From Photobacterium profundum SS9 (GTDB taxonomy: Bacteria > Pseudomonadota > Gammaproteobacteria > Enterobacterales > Vibrionaceae): DNA of 64,000 nt. Below are positions 1-9,036 of the stretch, one piece after another (within the stretch, counting starts at the first letter, position 1; the number at the start of each line of letters is the position of its first letter). The notes below the pieces were generated by a model, which worked only from the letters and a program-made list of their open reading frames with translations, ran no database searches and was not told the origin of the DNA. The stretch is taken from the NCBI RefSeq assembly GCF_000196255.1, contig NC_006370.1:1456187-1520186 (forward strand), written 5' to 3'. Position numbers and translations under genes: made by a program.

Positions 1-524
1 TAACGGGTCAAACGGGTAAAGCGATTCCTGCGGTGATACAGGGTTTACAGCGTTATTGGGGAAAAGTTGATGGTAGCTATAAAATAGCGCCGCTAGTGGC
101 AAGAATTGGCGAAGGGCACTGTAATGGCGTGTTAGTTGTTGTTGATGACATTAGTTTGCAAGAATTTGATCGTAGAGAAAAAGGCTATCACCGTGTGCGT
201 GTAAACCTTGATAGCATTGTATGTGTTAGTGATGAATGTATCTTGGAAGAAGGTGAAACCGTTTGGGTGTACGTTAAAGACAAGACTGAAGTGCCTTGCA
301 AGCATCAACCGATTGTACAGACTTATGTTGATACAGTATTGGCTGGCTGCTTATCGATTTCGGAGTCGTTTGCTAAAACATTTGTGGAAACAACTCATGG
401 CTGGCATCATCCGTTGGAAAATGATCGCCATAACCCTAAATACGGTAATTTAGCTGGGGTGCTTGATGAGCATTTATACACGATAGACAGATTGATTGAA
501 CAAGTTAGACTGCCGTTAAAGTAG
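1..524 (+). CDS. Gamma-glutamylcyclotransferase-like protein, 5' truncated by window edge
   Basis: The reading frame is open from base 3 without a stop, so the gene starts outside the window and the GTG at 33 is probably internal. The visible part reads TGQTGKAIPAVIQGLQRYWG and then GKVDGSYKIAPLVARIG. This resembles the segment following the FGYGSL motif in AIG2/gamma-glutamylcyclotransferase-fold proteins. The C-terminal part contains GWHHPLENDRHNPKYGN. The catalytic glutamate and substrate-binding loop cannot be confirmed because the N-terminus is missing. The substrate is unknown. Confidence 0.55.
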   Translation, partial: TGQTGKAIPAVIQGLQRYWGKVDGSYKIAPLVARIGEGHCNGVLVVVDDISLQEFDRREKGYHRVRVNLDSIVCVSDECILEEGETVWVYVKDKTEVPCKHQPIVQTYVDTVLAGCLSISESFAKTFVETTHGWHHPLENDRHNPKYGNLAGVLDEHLYTIDRLIEQVRLPLK

Positions 525-582
525 AGCGTCATAATTTCTTAATGTAGTAACACCTTAATTTAGTACATAGTGTAGAGAGTAA

Positions 583-834
583 ATGGCAAAGCCGAACAAA
601 AAAGGTCCAACCAAAACCGTCGATGTATTGTGTGCTGGCTGTAAAACACAATTATTTAAATACCGTAAAGGCGGGAAAGGCGCATTAGTGAAATGTTTTA
701 AAGAACGTATAACGAAAGATTTTACGAATGAACCGTGTATTTGTCCTCAGTGTAAGGTGCAATTTGCCCGTGATACCTTAGTACGAGGAACGCCTGCATA
801 TAAAATGATTGGTGGTAAAGTAACCGCCAAATAA
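583..834 (+). CDS. Small zinc-ribbon-like protein of unknown function
   Basis: This 83-residue basic protein begins MAKPNKKGPTKTVDVLCAGC. It has two CxxC pairs, CAGC near residue 17 and CPQC near residue 54, spaced as in a small zinc ribbon. A plausible ribosome site (GAGAG) lies just before the ATG. It follows the cyclotransferase-like gene by 58 bases on the same strand. Metal binding is inferred from the cysteines; the function is not known to me. Confidence 0.6.
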   Translation: MAKPNKKGPTKTVDVLCAGCKTQLFKYRKGGKGALVKCFKERITKDFTNEPCICPQCKVQFARDTLVRGTPAYKMIGGKVTAK

Positions 835-955
835 CGTATATACCCCAATAAATTCTCGTTGAAACGAGCATCTTGAGGTGACTTAGGTATAGCTGTTAAA
901 ACCGATGTTAATAGGGCGATTTTATTTTTGTTGTGTAGAGTGGCATTTCTAAAGA

Positions 956-1720
956 TTATTGTGCTTGTGGTATGAAGGGATTAGAGACAACCTTCACCGG
1001 TGGGCAGACTACTTTCTTTGAATTTAATGTCGTTTTTAAGTCGAGAATTTTGCGCTTATATGTACCGAGTACCAGCTGATAATCTAAATCTGGTGCAAAC
1101 CATAGGTATAGTTTTCGGTCACTTTTTCTGGTTTGCTCAACCCGAATTGTTTTCAGCTTTCCAAAGTTCGTATTGATCGTTTCTTGTCCTTTTACTTCAA
1201 AATAATAATGATTTACTTCATCGGCATCTTGTAATAAAAAATCAAATTTCTTCTCGCCATTGATAACATTTAAACGCATTTGACTAGCCAGTGCATCAGC
1301 ATCCAGTAGTGGCATTGAATCGTCTGAAAATGTCATTATTTTACCGTTAGAATCTACAGATGATTTGCTGGCATTATCGCTAAATTTAGCCGTGAACTTT
1401 CCAGAAATAAGACCTTTTACGTCCCGATCAAATGATAGAGAAATAAAGCTATTTTTTTCTGAAGACCATTTGTAAGATGAATGCTGTTTCAGAGATGACT
1501 TTGTTACTAATACATCTATATTGCTATAGGTATAAACATTGACGTTGTTATTTTGCCAATTGATTTGTCGTTCAAACGTGCCGATTTTGACACCATGAAA
1601 AAAAACGTTATACGTCAGTATTTTTTTACATTGGTGATATTTTTTAGGCAGTTCCGTAGCAGGTAGTAATGATGAAAAGCTCATCAGTATAGCTGTTATA
1701 GTTAAGTAAACGCTTTTCAT
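956..1720 (-). CDS. DUF3108-like exported protein
   Basis: The protein has a cleavable-looking signal sequence (MKSVYLTITAILMSFSSLLPA) and a body typical of DUF3108 periplasmic proteins, with the phrase LTYNVFFHGVKIGTFERQI near the start and a C-terminal WFAPDLDYQLV block. I chose the ATG at 1720 over an in-frame one at 1747 because GGGAGGC lies 4 bases upstream of it and it gives a clean signal peptide. Length is 254 residues. DUF3108 proteins have no established enzymatic role. The gene appears to be a single unit, separated from the acyl-CoA ligase by about 200 bases. Confidence 0.65.
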   Translation of the reverse strand: MKSVYLTITAILMSFSSLLPATELPKKYHQCKKILTYNVFFHGVKIGTFERQINWQNNNVNVYTYSNIDVLVTKSSLKQHSSYKWSSEKNSFISLSFDRDVKGLISGKFTAKFSDNASKSSVDSNGKIMTFSDDSMPLLDADALASQMRLNVINGEKKFDFLLQDADEVNHYYFEVKGQETINTNFGKLKTIRVEQTRKSDRKLYLWFAPDLDYQLVLGTYKRKILDLKTTLNSKKVVCPPVKVVSNPFIPQAQ

Positions 1721-1937
1721 ACTGCCTCCCGTTTGTTGATATTCCAATTAAGAATAACCCATCATAGTAAAACGTTAGCATTTAGTGCGGGTTATCGCAA
1801 AATCGGATTGGGTATAAAACGTCGTTATACTCGCTGATAAAGAATCCCATAGCGTATTGTTCGTGAATAGTCAGAAATAGTGCGTAGTGTGTAGAGATAA
1901 AACAACGGCCCATAAAGTGAGCCGTTATTATGCTTAT

Positions 1938-3485
1938 TTATTTCAGCATTCGCTTGAGGATTTTTCCTGTTGCAGTCATAGGCAACGATTCTAATATTTC
2001 AACCTGACGGGGGTATTTATAATCAGCTAAACGTTCTTTACCCCAGTTAACCAATTCTTTAGGTGTTACTTTTCTATCCTCTTTTAGCACCACGAATGCT
2101 TTAACTTCTTCACCGTATGTTTTATGCGGTACACCAATAACGGCAATCAGGTGTACGTCTGGATGTGTCATGAAGGTTTCTTCAATATCGCGAGGATAGA
2201 TATTGAACCCACCACGTATAATGACCTCTTTTAAGCGATCGACAACAAACACGTAACCTTCATCATCAATACGTACAATGTCACCTGTATGAAGCCAACC
2301 ATTCACAATGGTTTTAGCCGTTTCTTCAGGCTTCTTATAATAGCCTTTCATTACGTTATGTCCGCGAATAAGAAGTTCACCTTCTTTACCTTGCGCGACC
2401 TCTATGCCATCTTTACCAACCGCCTTCATAGTTACGCCTGGTAATGGCTGTCCGATGCTTCCGGGTTTACGTTTATATTCAAGTAAGTTGAATGCGGCAA
2501 CAGGTGATGATTCTGATAAACCATAACCTTCAATAACTGGAACATTTAATATTTCCTCGAAGCGCTTTAATATTTCAACTGGCATTGAGGCACCACCTGA
2601 AATAGCAACTTTCATATTCTTTGCAATTTCACTGATGTATTCACTGCCATGCTTCTCAGTAAACGCGAGTAAGCCGATATACATAGTTGGTACACCAGCA
2701 AAATGCGTTACTTTATGCGCGTACATCTGCTGCATGACCGTTTTAGGCACAAAGCGTGGAATTAACACTAAGGCACTGCCTGCAAGCACTGAGGTATTAA
2801 GTATTAGAGACTGACCAAATGTATGAAACAGAGGGAGAACCGCAATACTCACATCTGTGCCTTTTTGGTTGGTTAAAGCTTGGCAGGCTTGCGCATTACA
2901 CAGCATGTTACTTTGGCTTAATTCAGCCCCTTTAGCGTGGCCTGTTGTACCTGAGGTGTATAAGATGACACAGCTATCTTCTGCTTTACGGTACACAGCA
3001 TCAAAATGGATCTCTGATGATGCTAACCACGCGTTAAAAGCATGAGTGCCTTCAGGCAAGGCTTCTTGATTATTTTCTGCTTCAATCATGATGAAATGTT
3101 TACAGCTGTTAGCTTGCAGGAACCCTGCATGACCAAATTGACCTGTTGGTAACGCACTATTTCCTTGGTAACAAATCAGCGCGATAGCATCTGAATCATC
3201 AAGGTGGTAGGCAACCTCAGTACCCTTCAGCATAATATTCAAAGGCACAGCTACGGCACCTACTTTCTGAATTGCATAATAACTAATGACAAAAGCTGGC
3301 ATGTTTGGGCAAGATAACGCCACTTTATCATAAGGTTTGATGCCTAACTTAACGAGCTGATTAGCCACTTGGTTAACCATACGATTAAGTTCTTGGTAGT
3401 TAATTTTATGTTCTTGAAAAATCAACGCAGTGTTTGTAGGGCAAAAGCTCGCATTACGCTCTAAATTAGTCGCTAAGTTATACAT
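1938..3485 (-). CDS. AMP-forming long-chain fatty acid--CoA ligase family protein
   Basis: This is a full-length (515 residue) ANL-superfamily enzyme that would adenylate a carboxylic acid and transfer it to CoA. Visible motifs in order are the P-loop YTSGTTGHAKGAELS (about residue 176), GYGLSESSP (A5 region), HTGDIVRIDDEGYVFVVDR (A7) with RGGFNIYPRDIEE (A8 hinge), and the C-terminal catalytic-lysine motif ATGKILKR. No signal peptide or membrane segment is seen, so it should be cytoplasmic or peripherally membrane bound. It resembles FadD-like ligases of Vibrionaceae, but chain length specificity cannot be read from the sequence. It stands alone on this strand. Confidence 0.85.
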   Translation of the reverse strand: MYNLATNLERNASFCPTNTALIFQEHKINYQELNRMVNQVANQLVKLGIKPYDKVALSCPNMPAFVISYYAIQKVGAVAVPLNIMLKGTEVAYHLDDSDAIALICYQGNSALPTGQFGHAGFLQANSCKHFIMIEAENNQEALPEGTHAFNAWLASSEIHFDAVYRKAEDSCVILYTSGTTGHAKGAELSQSNMLCNAQACQALTNQKGTDVSIAVLPLFHTFGQSLILNTSVLAGSALVLIPRFVPKTVMQQMYAHKVTHFAGVPTMYIGLLAFTEKHGSEYISEIAKNMKVAISGGASMPVEILKRFEEILNVPVIEGYGLSESSPVAAFNLLEYKRKPGSIGQPLPGVTMKAVGKDGIEVAQGKEGELLIRGHNVMKGYYKKPEETAKTIVNGWLHTGDIVRIDDEGYVFVVDRLKEVIIRGGFNIYPRDIEETFMTHPDVHLIAVIGVPHKTYGEEVKAFVVLKEDRKVTPKELVNWGKERLADYKYPRQVEILESLPMTATGKILKRMLK

Positions 3486-3702
3486 GATTATGTTTATCTT
3501 TTTTTATGAAGCTGCTTTTCGTCTAATCATGTGGCATTAAACAGTTTTGATAAGCGCAAATGTTAACGAGTAAGCAAGCGTATTATTTGGGTATGATTTT
3601 ATTTTACGATCTTTGCAATTTTTTGTGCATAAAAAAATACCAAAGTGTAAAAAATAAGGGCATTTAAAAATAATTTTTAAGGTGAAGGCGTAGAGAGACT
3701 GT

Positions 3703-3780
3703 ATGAAAAGGTGGCCAGTAATGCCTATGAGTGTAGTTGTATTTACTGTAGGTATAATGTCATTTCTGATGATGAAATAA
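3703..3780 (+). CDS. Candidate 25-residue hydrophobic small protein
   Basis: A short frame encodes MKRWPVMPMSVVVFTVGIMS followed by FLMMK and a stop: a basic N-terminus followed by one hydrophobic stretch, as in small inner-membrane proteins. GAGAG precedes the ATG at a workable distance. It lies alone in the AT-rich gap between the acyl-CoA ligase and the next gene. Without conservation data it may be a chance frame. Confidence 0.3.
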   Translation: MKRWPVMPMSVVVFTVGIMSFLMMK

Positions 3781-4014
3781 AAAGTTAAAATAAATAAAAT
3801 AATTAATTAACATATATAAATCATTAGCTTACTTTCTAATGTTTTATATCTCTTTTGTGTTAGTGTGTATTTTTGTTAGTAAGTGTTTGTTTTTTAGGTT
3901 AAAAATAAAATATCTCCTTATTAAATAGATGTGACATTTTAAAGTTACAAATTTGACGATTTAGGTTGAGGGTTCTATTTTTATTGAGGTTTAACTGAGA
4001 GGAGGAATCAAAAA

Positions 4015-4233
4015 ATGAAAAGAATGAACTCGTCGTATCGTTTACAGGTAATAAAAGAAGTAATGACACGGCGACGGCTTACTGAACAAAATGATCCTAT
4101 GGCTAATCATATCTCTCAGTTGCTAGATTCTCATGCACATGGTGAAGTAGTCAAAGACGTTCCTCAGTATAGCGGAAGTCATTTTGATGAGAATGTTGGT
4201 GGCTGGATCAGTAATGCGTGGGATTTAAAATAA
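4015..4233 (+). CDS. Hypothetical 72-residue protein
   Basis: A strong ribosome site (GAGAGGAGG) precedes the ATG. The protein is hydrophilic, opens with a basic helix (MKRMNSSYRLQVIKEVMTRR) and ends in GGWISNAWDLK. There is no signal peptide or recognisable domain. The long AT-rich leader upstream (3781-4014) may hold its promoter. Function unknown. Confidence 0.55.
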   Translation: MKRMNSSYRLQVIKEVMTRRRLTEQNDPMANHISQLLDSHAHGEVVKDVPQYSGSHFDENVGGWISNAWDLK

Positions 4234-4340
4234 AATCATTCAATGTATCTGGTTGGCTATGTAGAGATAGGGGCGATAGCGGTATACGTTAAACGCCCTT
4301 ATTTGCATAGTGTTTACCGCGTCGCGTTTATCTCATCTAT

Positions 4341-4356
4341 TGTGTAGATACCTATG
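4341..4356 (+). repeat. Solitary copy of the IS4-family element's right terminal repeat
   Basis: The 16 bases TGTGTAGATACCTATG are identical to the right end of the two complete IS copies at 40969-42368 and 47417-48816. No transposase sequence is attached on either side. This could be a scar of a deleted or partial insertion. Confidence 0.5.
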
Positions 4357-4495
4357 CTGAGATCACATGAAGTTGAAAGCTGAGTGAACTACCTCTGTAT
4401 AAAATGGGGATGCTTCTAATTTCTTGATTTAATTGAATGGCATTTTGTGAGTTTTAAATATCATTATAACTTTGTACTACTATGAGTGGATTGAA

Positions 4496-4930
4496 ATGCC
4501 AAGTAGAATTGAAGCTAAAGTCACAATTGCAAAGCTATTAGAGGTTGCCTATTCAAAAAATAAAGGGATGACCACAGCGTTGATGCGCAGTAAAGGTAAT
4601 GTCAAAGTTTCTGTAAATCAACATGGAAAGGTTTTAATGTTAGGAAGTGTTGGTGTGTTAACATTCAGTGTTGAGGATGCTTTAAAATCGTTGGGAGTTA
4701 AAGTAAGGTTCATTTCGGTTTCTTTTAGCAAGGTTGATGAAAAGAACATAAAATATAAAGCTACATTTACTTTTATTAAAGTGGCTAGTTTATCTATTTC
4801 TGGAACTTTTGATATTGAAGAAATGATTTTATCATGTTCAGGATTGCTTTGTAGAGCAGCAAGGGCTTTGAAAAATCGACCTGAATATATAGAGCGTGAA
4901 CTCCAAAGGCAAGTTGGAGGGATTATGTAA
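4496..4930 (+). CDS. Hypothetical protein, first gene of a coupled pair
   Basis: I recognise no family. The ATG at 4496 gives a 144-residue protein beginning MPSRIEAKVTIAKLLEVAYS; an in-frame TTG at 4472 lies further upstream without a better ribosome site. The middle is rich in beta-type valine/serine stretches and the tail is a basic helix (ALKNRPEYIERELQRQVGG). Its stop codon overlaps the start of the next gene (TAATG at 4928-4932), so the two are probably translationally coupled. Base composition is AT-rich compared with the flanking core genes and a lone IS end lies 140 bases upstream, suggesting acquired DNA. Confidence 0.55.
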   Translation: MPSRIEAKVTIAKLLEVAYSKNKGMTTALMRSKGNVKVSVNQHGKVLMLGSVGVLTFSVEDALKSLGVKVRFISVSFSKVDEKNIKYKATFTFIKVASLSISGTFDIEEMILSCSGLLCRAARALKNRPEYIERELQRQVGGIM

Positions 4931-5376
4931 TGCGTTTTTTTATTGTTTTATTCTGTGTTTTATCACCAATGTCATTGAATGCGAAAAGTGATATTGGAAT
5001 TTATAATTCGTACACTTTGTTTAAAGAAGCAGTGAAAATGGGTAACTATGATTTACTTACAAGCTACCTTACAGCAGAAAATATTAAATACTTAAATACT
5101 AATGGAGGCGTTAATAAGTTTAATGATGTTTTTCCGTTACTTTCATCCTTTCCATTTATCATAAAAAATGAGATTAATAATTACCAGTTAGTCGAAGGTG
5201 ACAAAGGTTGTATTACTGTAAATGGTTTAGATGAATTCTCTGAACCAACAGCAATAAATGTTGAATATAAAAAAGAGAGTTCATCTTGGAAGCTTGATTA
5301 TATACATGTGGAATATTTATCATCGAAGGATGAATTTTCGAAAAAAGCAAGTTGTCCTCAACGATACGCCCCCTAG
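4930..5376 (+). CDS. Exported hypothetical protein, second gene of a coupled pair
   Basis: The protein opens with a signal peptide (MRFFIVLFCVLSPMSLNA) followed by a mature domain of about 130 residues beginning KSDIGIYNSYTLFKEAVKMG. The helical start and beta-rich end (EPTAINVEYKKESSSWKLDYI) are compatible with a periplasmic NTF2-like fold, but this is only an impression. Two cysteines, in KGCITV and ASCPQR, could pair. It overlaps the previous gene by one base, so the two likely act together. Confidence 0.6.
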   Translation: MRFFIVLFCVLSPMSLNAKSDIGIYNSYTLFKEAVKMGNYDLLTSYLTAENIKYLNTNGGVNKFNDVFPLLSSFPFIIKNEINNYQLVEGDKGCITVNGLDEFSEPTAINVEYKKESSSWKLDYIHVEYLSSKDEFSKKASCPQRYAP

Positions 5377-5451
5377 AAACCCTTTAAGTATCATGGATAT
5401 AATGGGCTAATAACGATTAGATAATCTTGAATCAAGGATGTACAGCAATTG

Positions 5452-5626
5452 ATGTTATTCAAAGATCGTCATCGTCTTGGTGAATCAGCAATTATTTCGT
5501 GTAGATACCGATGCTTATTAGGATCCAAGAACTCGCAATGATGGCGAAAAAATGATTAGATACTTGTCTGAATTAGCATTATATGAGCGTTTTTTCACAG
5601 AGAACTGGCAGAATATCGGTGACTGA
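5452..5626 (+). pseudogene. Decayed gene remnant
   Basis: Reading across one frameshift near 5500 and one in-frame TAG at about 5520 gives a coherent protein-like string: RHRLGESAIIS, then VDTDAY, then DPRTRNDGEKMIRYLSELAL and YERFFTENWQNIGD before a TGA at 5624-5626. This looks like the C-terminus of a real protein whose upstream part is gone. I cannot name the family. It lies just before the DUF2947 gene. Confidence 0.4.
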
Positions 5627-5664
5627 TGTAAATTGCTACCGTCAATGTTTTGTTAGGTCGATGA

Positions 5665-6138
5665 ATGAACTACGTAGAGTTAGATAAGTATTCTCGCAAG
5701 TGGATTTTCACCCACGCATCTATGCCAGTCGCAGCGGCTGATTTGGAAGAAATTAAGCCGTTTACCCAAGCGCGCTCTTCACAAATTTGGTCGGAGCATA
5801 TCAGTAAACACAGCCCTGATGCTGATCACTTCGAAAAAGGTGATTGGGCCTCGAATGAAAAAATCTGGAGTGAAGATACTGATTGGCAAACGGAGTGGGA
5901 TAGTGATGACGCCACTTTGCCAAACGGAGTGTTAGAGTTCATCGACTGGGAAGATAATACAACTGTCTTCTTCTGTTATGAAAAATACAATGTAATTGAG
6001 ACCAAATGGGGCGTATTTAAACGTAATTGGAAGAATTTTTTATTCTTTGATGATGGCCCTATGCTAATTGGTCGTAAGAAAAAACAAGTACTATGGTTTA
6101 ACTCGAATGGTACGTTTAAATCTGCTCACCGAGAGTAG
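5665..6138 (+). CDS. DUF2947 family protein
   Basis: The 157-residue soluble protein starts MNYVELDKYSRKWIFTHASM and contains the block NTTVFFCYEKYNVIETKWG followed by FKRNWKNFLFFDDGPMLIGR. These phrases match my memory of DUF2947, a family largely confined to Vibrionaceae and relatives. It is rich in tryptophan and acidic residues and has no export signal. No biochemical role is known. An AGGTCG sequence sits just before the ATG. Confidence 0.65.
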   Translation: MNYVELDKYSRKWIFTHASMPVAAADLEEIKPFTQARSSQIWSEHISKHSPDADHFEKGDWASNEKIWSEDTDWQTEWDSDDATLPNGVLEFIDWEDNTTVFFCYEKYNVIETKWGVFKRNWKNFLFFDDGPMLIGRKKKQVLWFNSNGTFKSAHRE

Positions 6139-6221
6139 GTAGCTTCTATCTAGTATTCGCAATATCGTATTTATAAGCAGACTTTAGATTACTATTCGTA
6201 ATAATCTGAAGTCTGCTTTGT

Positions 6222-7052
6222 TCATATTTCTATATTTCCCATTAGTTCTTCGATTTTTTCCCCTCCGCTTTTTAGATTCTTATGCGATGAATGAATAGAG
6301 GCACCAGAACTAATGAGTGGTTGATTTAGCGGTTCTCCAAGCACAACAAATAAACGTGTGCCAATATCACTTGTTTTTATTTCTAAGGCGTGTGAACTCA
6401 AATCTAATATTGCCATTTGATTCGGTTGTAGCTGATTTCCACTAATATAAGCTTTACCCGAACGCAAATAGATAAAGCCAGCAGTCAGGTTATTCTTTGG
6501 TTGGAATGTCCACGTACCATAAGGGGAAATAATAATATCAAGGTAAACAATATCAATACTATAGCTAACGGGGCTATTTATTCCTTTATAACTTCCAACA
6601 AGTACTTTGGTGGTTGAGTCGGCTTCTTCGATAAGGGGGAGTATTGCGGTTTTGTAATCAGTGCTAGAGGCTGTTTCCATTTCCGCATTGCCTGCGGGTA
6701 ATGCCGTCCATAGCTGAAACGTTTCCACCACTCCATTTACTGGGGTTAATGTATCTTTGTGTACGATACCGCTTCCCGCGGTCATCACATGCACGTCACC
6801 TCCTTCTAGCGTCGCATGACAGCCAGAAGAATCGACATGTTTTACTTTGCCTACAACAGAGTAACTTATAGTATCGACGCCAGAGTGCCCATGAAAATTT
6901 AGCCCAACAGGCTTCACTTTATTTTTGGCTGCAAAATGATCCCACAGTACAAATGGGTCGATTTCTGCGATATTATCTGCATCGATAAATGCAGTCATTG
7001 CCCCTGCTTTTAATCCGTATCGGATTGTTATTATCTTTCTTGTTTTATTCAT
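6222..7052 (-). CDS. Pirin family protein
   Basis: The bicupin pirin fold is indicated by FHGHSGVDTISYSVVGKVKH and DVHVMTAGSGIVHKDT in the N-terminal cupin, which correspond to the family's HPHRG...H and GD...MTAG.GI.H metal-binding segments. A second cupin follows (residues about 160-250). Pirins are cytoplasmic metal proteins, some with quercetin 2,3-dioxygenase activity. The substrate here is unknown. The ATG at 7052 is preferred over a TTG 24 bases upstream. The gene stands alone, with a 250-base gap to the amylase gene. Confidence 0.75.
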   Translation of the reverse strand: MNKTRKIITIRYGLKAGAMTAFIDADNIAEIDPFVLWDHFAAKNKVKPVGLNFHGHSGVDTISYSVVGKVKHVDSSGCHATLEGGDVHVMTAGSGIVHKDTLTPVNGVVETFQLWTALPAGNAEMETASSTDYKTAILPLIEEADSTTKVLVGSYKGINSPVSYSIDIVYLDIIISPYGTWTFQPKNNLTAGFIYLRSGKAYISGNQLQPNQMAILDLSSHALEIKTSDIGTRLFVVLGEPLNQPLISSGASIHSSHKNLKSGGEKIEELMGNIEI

Positions 7053-7326
7053 CGCTAAACCCAAATTAAGGTTCAATAGTTAAATCATAGACCTTGAGCC
7101 CAAAAGAAACCAAAAATTTGCAGATGATTTTAAGGTGGAATGAGTATGAGTTGGGAGCGTTTGGTGTTGTAAATATTAATTACTATCAGTGTGTTATATG
7201 TTGTATTGGCGTTTAATGCCGATATTGGAAATGCTTTATATGCAGAGATTTAAATTAACAAAGCCCCCACGCATTATTATGAGTAAGCGGAGAGCTTTTT
7301 ATTTGTATCAAATAGGCTAATATCGG

Positions 7327-8751
7327 TTATTGCATCCACATCCGAGCTGTTTGCGCTGGAATGGTTAAGCTGTGGTTTTGTGAAGTAATGGTTTCACTGC
7401 TGCCACTGAGCACATCAATGTAGGGTTGATACCAGTTAAACTCGTAGTGATACGTATCGACTGTGTAACTGCGAGCTTCGCTACATTTGTTGATGGCTAC
7501 TAACCCTGCTTTATCTCGTTTAAAGATCAACAGGCATTTATCGCTGTACAAGGTCTCCATCGTTTTTCCTTGCATTGCGTTGTGAAAGCGAATCATGCTT
7601 ACCATATCAGTGTTATTCCACATATCGTGCCAACGACCGTTGTCTTTGTCTTCCTCTGGTTTAAGCGCGTCGCTATAGATGAGTGGAGTACCACCGTTTC
7701 TCCCGAGAATATAGGCATAAGCGAGTTTCTCGCTAGTCGGATCCATAATCTGATAGCGGAATCCGTCATTGGTTGGAATATCGTGAGTAATGGTAAAGGT
7801 GATAGCACGATTATTTGCTAGCGCTTGCCCGTATGCCTGCGGATCATGCAATTGGCTCATGCTGCCATTGTAAGAAAAAGCATTTCGAATAGAAGAAAAT
7901 AGCGGGAAATCATAAGCACCATGATCTGTATTATTCAGATAAGGCTGCAAGAAAACATCGTAATCGTTAGTGCCTTTTCCACCGCTGGTGATCACCTCAC
8001 CAAATACATGCATACCAGCTGTGATTTCAGGAGTGAACACTTGATTTATTTGGTATTCGCTCATGTGTTTTACTGCATCGACACGAAACCCTTTAATACC
8101 CATGGTTTTCAATGCTTGCAGGTATAAACGCTGTTGGCTCACCACCCAATTATTAGGGTCTAAATCTGGTAAACCAGTGTCACCATTACCTCCGCATAAG
8201 CGCCAATACTGCACGTGTCCCGGATTGCCCCAGTCGGTAATACATCCAGCAGGATGGAAGTCATTGGCAGAGAAACTGCCTTGTGTCAGATCCCCAAACA
8301 ATTTCTGTTTGTTCATGTAATCCATGTTTTGGCTGTACTGCGTCAACAGATCACTGCCAGGGTAATTAAGGTCGTTACGTTTCCAGCTTTCATTCGCCAT
8401 GTGATTGAGCACGATGTCGGCATAGACTTCAACACCTTCAGCTTTAAGGGCGGCAATCAGTGTTTGTAAATCCTCTTTGTTACCGACAGGTGAGTCGATT
8501 AAGCGAATGTCTTGCGGCTGGTATCGTGCCCACCATTCATCGCCAGATGATTTCAGCGGGGGGGAAATAAGCACTTTTTTATAGCCAGCTTGTGCGATGT
8601 TCTTGGCTTGTAGTGTGATGTCGCTGTATGACCAGTTAAATGCATGCAAAATGGTATCGGCTTGCACTGTAGTAGCAAAGAAACTGCTACCTATGATTGC
8701 GGTGGTAAGCACAGAGGCGCGTGTAAAGGATGTTCCTAATGTTACTGTCAT
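7327..8751 (-). CDS. Secreted alpha-amylase, glycoside hydrolase family 13
   Basis: A signal peptide (cleavage after ...ATTVQA, residue 31) precedes a single GH13 barrel. Conserved region I is DIVLNH (residues 112-117), region II GFRVDAVKH with the nucleophile Asp225, region III GEVI with the acid/base Glu252, and region IV ITHDIP with the His-Asp pair at 323-324. The enzyme should hydrolyse alpha-1,4-glucans outside the cytoplasm. At 474 residues it is a compact amylase without a starch-binding module. AAGG lies upstream of the ATG. No maltose operon neighbours are present. Confidence 0.88.
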   Translation of the reverse strand: MTVTLGTSFTRASVLTTAIIGSSFFATTVQADTILHAFNWSYSDITLQAKNIAQAGYKKVLISPPLKSSGDEWWARYQPQDIRLIDSPVGNKEDLQTLIAALKAEGVEVYADIVLNHMANESWKRNDLNYPGSDLLTQYSQNMDYMNKQKLFGDLTQGSFSANDFHPAGCITDWGNPGHVQYWRLCGGNGDTGLPDLDPNNWVVSQQRLYLQALKTMGIKGFRVDAVKHMSEYQINQVFTPEITAGMHVFGEVITSGGKGTNDYDVFLQPYLNNTDHGAYDFPLFSSIRNAFSYNGSMSQLHDPQAYGQALANNRAITFTITHDIPTNDGFRYQIMDPTSEKLAYAYILGRNGGTPLIYSDALKPEEDKDNGRWHDMWNNTDMVSMIRFHNAMQGKTMETLYSDKCLLIFKRDKAGLVAINKCSEARSYTVDTYHYEFNWYQPYIDVLSGSSETITSQNHSLTIPAQTARMWMQ

Positions 8752-9036
8752 TATTGTTATGCCTTATTAAAAAATAGGATCTACATAAGGGAAGTGGGAT
8801 TGAGTTTATTGTTATTGGTATGTTTAATAGGTTACCTATGAGCAGGGTGAATGTTTTCTAGTTAATTTATTCTTTGGAATCAATGTTGTTGATTGTAGTG
8901 CTGACTTTTTTAAGAATGTGATTGAGCAAGCAATTTATAAGGTGGTGGAGTGTGTAATTGCGGCTATCTGAATGACGATTGCAATAAAGAGAGGTAAGAT
9001 GGCATAAGATCAATGACTTATCGATAAGGCTATCCC

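Noticed and set aside
5500..5520. Second lone IS end (TGTAGATACCGATG)
   Set aside because: It matches the IS end imperfectly and lies within the decayed coding sequence VDTDAY, so the likeness is probably chance.
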